Source: Bacteroidales bacterium (GTDB lineage: Bacteria > Bacteroidota > Bacteroidia > Bacteroidales > UBA12077). Taken from it: 58,888 nt of DNA. Each line of letters begins with the position of its first letter. Within the stretch, counting starts at the first letter, position 1. The notes beneath the pieces were generated by a model. It searched no databases. It saw only the letters and a program-made list of their open reading frames with translations, and was not told the origin of the DNA. Shown here piece by piece: positions 55,381 to 58,888 of this stretch. The stretch is from the NCBI GenBank assembly GCA_030637515.1, contig DAOWGM010000169.1, positions 1 through 58,888 on the forward strand, in the 5' to 3' direction. Position numbers and translations under genes: made by a program.

Positions 55381-55405
55381 AATCTCATCAATAAAATTTT
55401 GAAAT

Positions 55406-55433
55406 AGCCCGGCAAATTTGCCGGGTTTTTTAT
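55406..55433 (+). terminator. Rho-independent terminator of the SH3 lipoprotein gene
   Basis: CCCGGCAAA (55408-55416) pairs with TTTGCCGGG (55417-55425) followed by six T residues. The T-run overlaps the 3' end of the convergent aroA gene; it should stop transcripts entering from the left. Confidence 0.9.
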
Positions 55434-56656
55434 TGGATATTAAATCCTGCATCTTTTAGATGATCCCAGTAATCAGGATAACTCTTTGAAACCACTTCCG
55501 GATTTTTGATTTTCAGTTGTTTTGTAATAATGCATAAAGGAGCAAAAGCCAAAGCCATTCTGTGATCTTCATAGGTTTCTACAATATGATTTTCTGGAAC
55601 CTGAATTTTTTCATTTCCCAACCATGATATAGTGTAATTAGCTTCAGATTGAATATGAATTCCTAACTTCTCAAATTCTACAACTAATGCCTTAATGCGG
55701 TCCGTTTCCTTTATTGATAAATTATCTAATCCGGTAAGTTTAAATGGAATATTTTTAGCGACCAAAGTAACTGCCAATGTTTGAGCTAAATCAGGACAGT
55801 CAGTAAAATCATATTCAAAAAAAGTGCAAATTGTGGGAATATTTTTAATTCGCAAGCCAAAATTAGTAAATGCAGAGTCAACACCAATTTCTTTAAATAT
55901 GTCTGTTAAAACAGAGTCGCCTTGCAAACTGTCTTTTTTAAGACCTGTTAATTCTATCATTGAATTTTCAGATAAAGAAACAATCTCAAACCAATACGAA
56001 GCCGATGACCAGTCAGCTTCAATAATTATTTCTTTTGGTTTGTAAATGCCCTTGTTTACCTTAATATTATTACCAATCCATTCACATTCAACACCAAACC
56101 CATGCATTAATTTTATAGTCATTCGGATATAATCTTTAGAAAGAATTTTATCTTCAATTGTTAAATTAAATTCTCCTTCCAAATACGGCGCAATCATTAT
56201 TAATGCGCTGATATATTGGCTGCTAATATTGCCTTTTATGCTAATGGGTTTTGCCTTTAAATTACTTCCGGTTATTTTTAACGGAGGATAGCCTTCATTT
56301 TCAATATATTCAATTTTAGCACCTAATTCTCTGAGGATATTTACAAGTTCGTGTATTGGCCTTTGCTTCATTCTTTCGCCTCCTGTCAGAATCCTTTCTC
56401 CTGGTATTTGTGAAAGAAAAGCAGTTAAAAAACGCATGGCTGTGCCTGCTGCTCCAATATCAATTATTTCTGTAGATAAGTTGTTAAGTGCCGGCTTTAA
56501 AACTTCTGTATCGTCGCTCGTTGATAAATTCCTTATTTTAAATCTTTCTTCACAAAGGGCACGAATTATCAGAGCACGATTTGATAAACTCTTTGATGCC
56601 GGCAGCGATCTAAAAGTCTTTATTTCTTTATTTGGTGCAGTTATAATTAGGCTCAT
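55430..56656 (-). CDS. aroA: 3-phosphoshikimate 1-carboxyvinyltransferase (EPSP synthase)
   Basis: AroA joins shikimate 3-phosphate and phosphoenolpyruvate, the sixth step of the shikimate pathway and the target of glyphosate. The 408-residue protein has LPASKSLSNRALII, DIGAAGTAMRFLTA (canonical Asn replaced by Ala before AGTAMR), GGERMKQRPIHEL, the catalytic DCPDLAQTLAV and ETYEDHRMALAFAP. The shift of GNAGTAMR to GAAGTAMR is a family variant. It starts 2 bases downstream of aroB's stop, so the two form one operon. Confidence 0.96.
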   Translation of the reverse strand: MSLIITAPNKEIKTFRSLPASKSLSNRALIIRALCEERFKIRNLSTSDDTEVLKPALNNLSTEIIDIGAAGTAMRFLTAFLSQIPGERILTGGERMKQRPIHELVNILRELGAKIEYIENEGYPPLKITGSNLKAKPISIKGNISSQYISALIMIAPYLEGEFNLTIEDKILSKDYIRMTIKLMHGFGVECEWIGNNIKVNKGIYKPKEIIIEADWSSASYWFEIVSLSENSMIELTGLKKDSLQGDSVLTDIFKEIGVDSAFTNFGLRIKNIPTICTFFEYDFTDCPDLAQTLAVTLVAKNIPFKLTGLDNLSIKETDRIKALVVEFEKLGIHIQSEANYTISWLGNEKIQVPENHIVETYEDHRMALAFAPLCIITKQLKIKNPEVVSKSYPDYWDHLKDAGFNIQ

Positions 56657-56658
56657 TT

Positions 56659-57723
56659 TTATAATTTTCTATAACAGTTCAGAGCTTCAGTAATATTATC
56701 TTTCTTGCAAAACTGATCAATTTTCAATTGACCGAAATCTTCGAGTAAAGTAAAGCTTATATTCAATCCTTCATTTTTTTTGTCGTGACTTGTATATTCA
56801 ATAATATCGTTAATGTCAGAGTCATTAAATTTAAGCTTAGTGTAAGTTTTAAGCAGATATGGAATAATTTCATTTGCTTTTTTACTTGAAAAATTGCAGA
56901 TTTTTTCTGATAAAAAAAGTTCGCAAATTATACCATGTATTACTGCTTCTCCATGAGTTATTTTTTTGTTTATATTCATGAAAAAACTTTCAAACGCATG
57001 ACCTAAAGTATGACCAAAATTCAATGCTTTTCTAATATTTTTTTCGAAAGGATCTTTTTCAACAAAATGATTTTTTATACTTACCGATCTTGCGATAAGT
57101 TGATTTAATTCCTTAAATCCGGTTTGTTTTATATCGTTAGAAATTAAATTGTTCCAGTCTTTTTCATCAAAAATCAGAGCATGTTTTAACATTTCTGCCC
57201 ATCCCGACATAATATGTTTTTTGTCCAGAGTTTGGTTAAAAGAACTGTCAATAATAACATATTTAGGATGATTAAATACACCGATCTCATTTTTTAGTCC
57301 CAGGAAGTTTATACCAGTTTTCCCTCCAATAGAAGCATCAACTTGTGATAATAATGTCGTAGGAATATTTATAAAATCTATACCACGTTTAAAAGTTGAA
57401 GCAACAAAACCTCCTAAGTCGCCAATAATTCCACCACCTAAATTTATAAGTAATGAATTTCTGTCAGCACCTTTCGTTGTTAATTCATTCCAAACTTTTT
57501 CAACAGATTTAATGCTTTTATTCTTTTCACCACTTTCTATTTCAATAATTTCAGAATCTTTAATTAAGTTAATATTGTTAATGGCTGGCAAGCAGTGCTT
57601 TCTCGTATTTTCATCAACAAGAATAAATATTTTTCTATTGCCAAAGTTTTTTAAAACCTCTGTTAAAATTGATTGTATTTCCGACGAAATATATATGATA
57701 GAATGTTGTGTAATAATTTTCAT
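56659..57723 (-). CDS. aroB: 3-dehydroquinate synthase
   Basis: AroB closes DAHP to 3-dehydroquinate, the second step of the shikimate pathway, using NAD and a metal. The 354-residue protein has the NAD loop GGGIIGDLGGFVASTFKRG, PTTLLSQVDASIGGKTGIN, and metal-site residues in AEMLKHALI and NFGHTLGHAFES. The gene pair aroB-aroA is transcribed leftward from a start near 57723; no strong -7 element was seen. Confidence 0.97.
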   Translation of the reverse strand: MKIITQHSIIYISSEIQSILTEVLKNFGNRKIFILVDENTRKHCLPAINNINLIKDSEIIEIESGEKNKSIKSVEKVWNELTTKGADRNSLLINLGGGIIGDLGGFVASTFKRGIDFINIPTTLLSQVDASIGGKTGINFLGLKNEIGVFNHPKYVIIDSSFNQTLDKKHIMSGWAEMLKHALIFDEKDWNNLISNDIKQTGFKELNQLIARSVSIKNHFVEKDPFEKNIRKALNFGHTLGHAFESFFMNINKKITHGEAVIHGIICELFLSEKICNFSSKKANEIIPYLLKTYTKLKFNDSDINDIIEYTSHDKKNEGLNISFTLLEDFGQLKIDQFCKKDNITEALNCYRKL

Positions 57724-57843
57724 TCCGAGTATTATTTTTTGATGTTTAAATGTACAAAATATATTTAAACGATAAAATCAGAGTTTTATGAGTTTTTATA
57801 CATTTCCATAGGTGAATAATTATGTATAGACCAGAAAGTTAAT

Positions 57844-57851
57844 TACCTTTG
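57844..57851 (+). promoter_or_regulatory. -7 promoter element of the small membrane protein gene
   Basis: TACCTTTG matches TAnnTTTG, 23 bases before the ATG at 57875. Confidence 0.5.
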
Positions 57852-57874
57852 ATAGCGATTTTAAAATAGCGAAA

Positions 57875-58357
57875 ATGATTTTTGATAATAGAAATATAGT
57901 TGTAAGATTAACAATAAGAAGATATCTAAGTTTGTTAACATTTCTTATAATAATGGCGCTTTTACTATTGGTTAATATTATTAAGAGACCTTTTTTAGGG
58001 ATGGATAAATCTTTTTATGTATTGATAACATGCACAATTTATGTGCTTTATGTTGTTTTTACATATTTCCGGAGCTATAACTTTTTTTCTTTTAATGATG
58101 AAGGAGAGAAGTTTGTGTTTAGATTCATTTCATTGCGTCCATTTGATAACGAAAAAAGAGCAATTGAAATCTCAAAAAAAGAATTTGGAGGATTTGATAT
58201 TCACAAATCTTTTCTAAGCTTTAAGCAAGAATTAGTATTAAAATTAAAAACAAAAAAAGGTGTTGCAAATTATCCATCTATTAGTATAACTGCTCTGTCT
58301 CGAAAGCATAAAAATATGCTTGTAAATTCTTTTGATCAATTAGACAAAAGTATTTAA
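57875..58357 (+). CDS. Small membrane protein with possible PH-like C-terminus
   Basis: The 160-residue protein has two hydrophobic segments (about 17-37 and 46-66) and a C-terminal soluble half (RSYNFFSFNDEGEKFVFRFISLRP, then KQELVLKLKTKKGV) that resembles the pleckstrin-like domains attached to membrane hairpins in other bacteria. I do not recognise a named family. It is a single gene with its own promoter, between aroB and gdhA. Function unknown. Confidence 0.75.
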   Translation: MIFDNRNIVVRLTIRRYLSLLTFLIIMALLLLVNIIKRPFLGMDKSFYVLITCTIYVLYVVFTYFRSYNFFSFNDEGEKFVFRFISLRPFDNEKRAIEISKKEFGGFDIHKSFLSFKQELVLKLKTKKGVANYPSISITALSRKHKNMLVNSFDQLDKSI

Positions 58358-58452
58358 ACTCTTATTGAACATGTAGCTTAATTACAATGTTTCTACCATG
58401 AAATAAAAATGTGTTTAATATCATATTTTCTTATGCTTTTTTATTCGATTAA

Positions 58453-58888
<436 letters not shown>

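Overview
This window is ordinary chromosomal DNA from a member of the Bacteroidota, probably a marine or anaerobic Bacteroidales/Marinilabiliales-type lineage; I cannot name the genus from sequence alone. The evidence is low GC, promoters of the Bacteroidota type (TAnnTTTG at -7), and lineage-typical families: DUF4270, DUF4837, GSCFA, the Bacteroidota form of LptE, a four-helix-bundle (23S IVP-like) protein and lipoproteins with acidic surface-export signals. No phage, transposase, CRISPR array or rRNA operon was seen.

Layout. 1-3.2 kb: two histidine kinases with receiver domains (the first cut by the left edge), with a stray receiver-domain fragment between them. 3.3-3.4 kb: an initiator tRNA-fMet on the minus strand with its terminator. 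3.7-10.3 kb: envelope and housekeeping genes (M23 peptidase, dxr, rseP, tatA, LysM lytic transglycosylase, DUF4837 lipoprotein, a small unknown). 10.3-15.2 kb: a double-length UvrA on the minus strand, made of two UvrA-like halves in one 1611-residue chain, both without the UvrB-binding insert. 15.3-17.2 kb: an ECF sigma factor, a four-helix membrane protein that may control it, a tiny membrane protein and a CoA-binding protein. 17.2-21.2 kb: a Kelch-type surface lipoprotein, then a DUF4270 lipoprotein with an outer-membrane barrel. 21.2-28.2 kb: thiL, then the SUF iron-sulfur cluster operon sufBCDSE with a SufT/MIP18 protein. 28.3-34.3 kb: four-helix-bundle protein, queG, a small barrel protein, YjbQ, a lipase-like hydrolase, GSCFA protein, a heme-NO-binding-like protein and kdsB. 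34.5-39.8 kb: sigma-54-type AAA+ activator, lptE, TPR protein, secG, then groES-groEL.

41-50.3 kb is a methionine regulon: a well-formed promoter, a SAM-I-type riboswitch, a short Met/Cys-ended open reading frame, metY, a switch-like leader, metX, homoserine dehydrogenase, metH and metF. Together these convert aspartate semialdehyde through homoserine and O-acetylhomoserine to homocysteine and methionine, with MetF supplying the methyl group. 50.5-58.9 kb: lepA, a cation-efflux protein, an aminotransferase, an SH3 lipoprotein, aroB-aroA, a small membrane protein and the start of gdhA, which runs off the right edge.

The most unusual features are the fused double UvrA, the two candidate regulatory leaders in the methionine cluster, and a family of small palindromic intergenic repeats (GTCA...CTGAGC/TTGTCGAAG type). 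These repeats are absent from the first 27 kb, dense from 39.8 to 52.4 kb, and often sit as inverted pairs in the spacers of the met genes.
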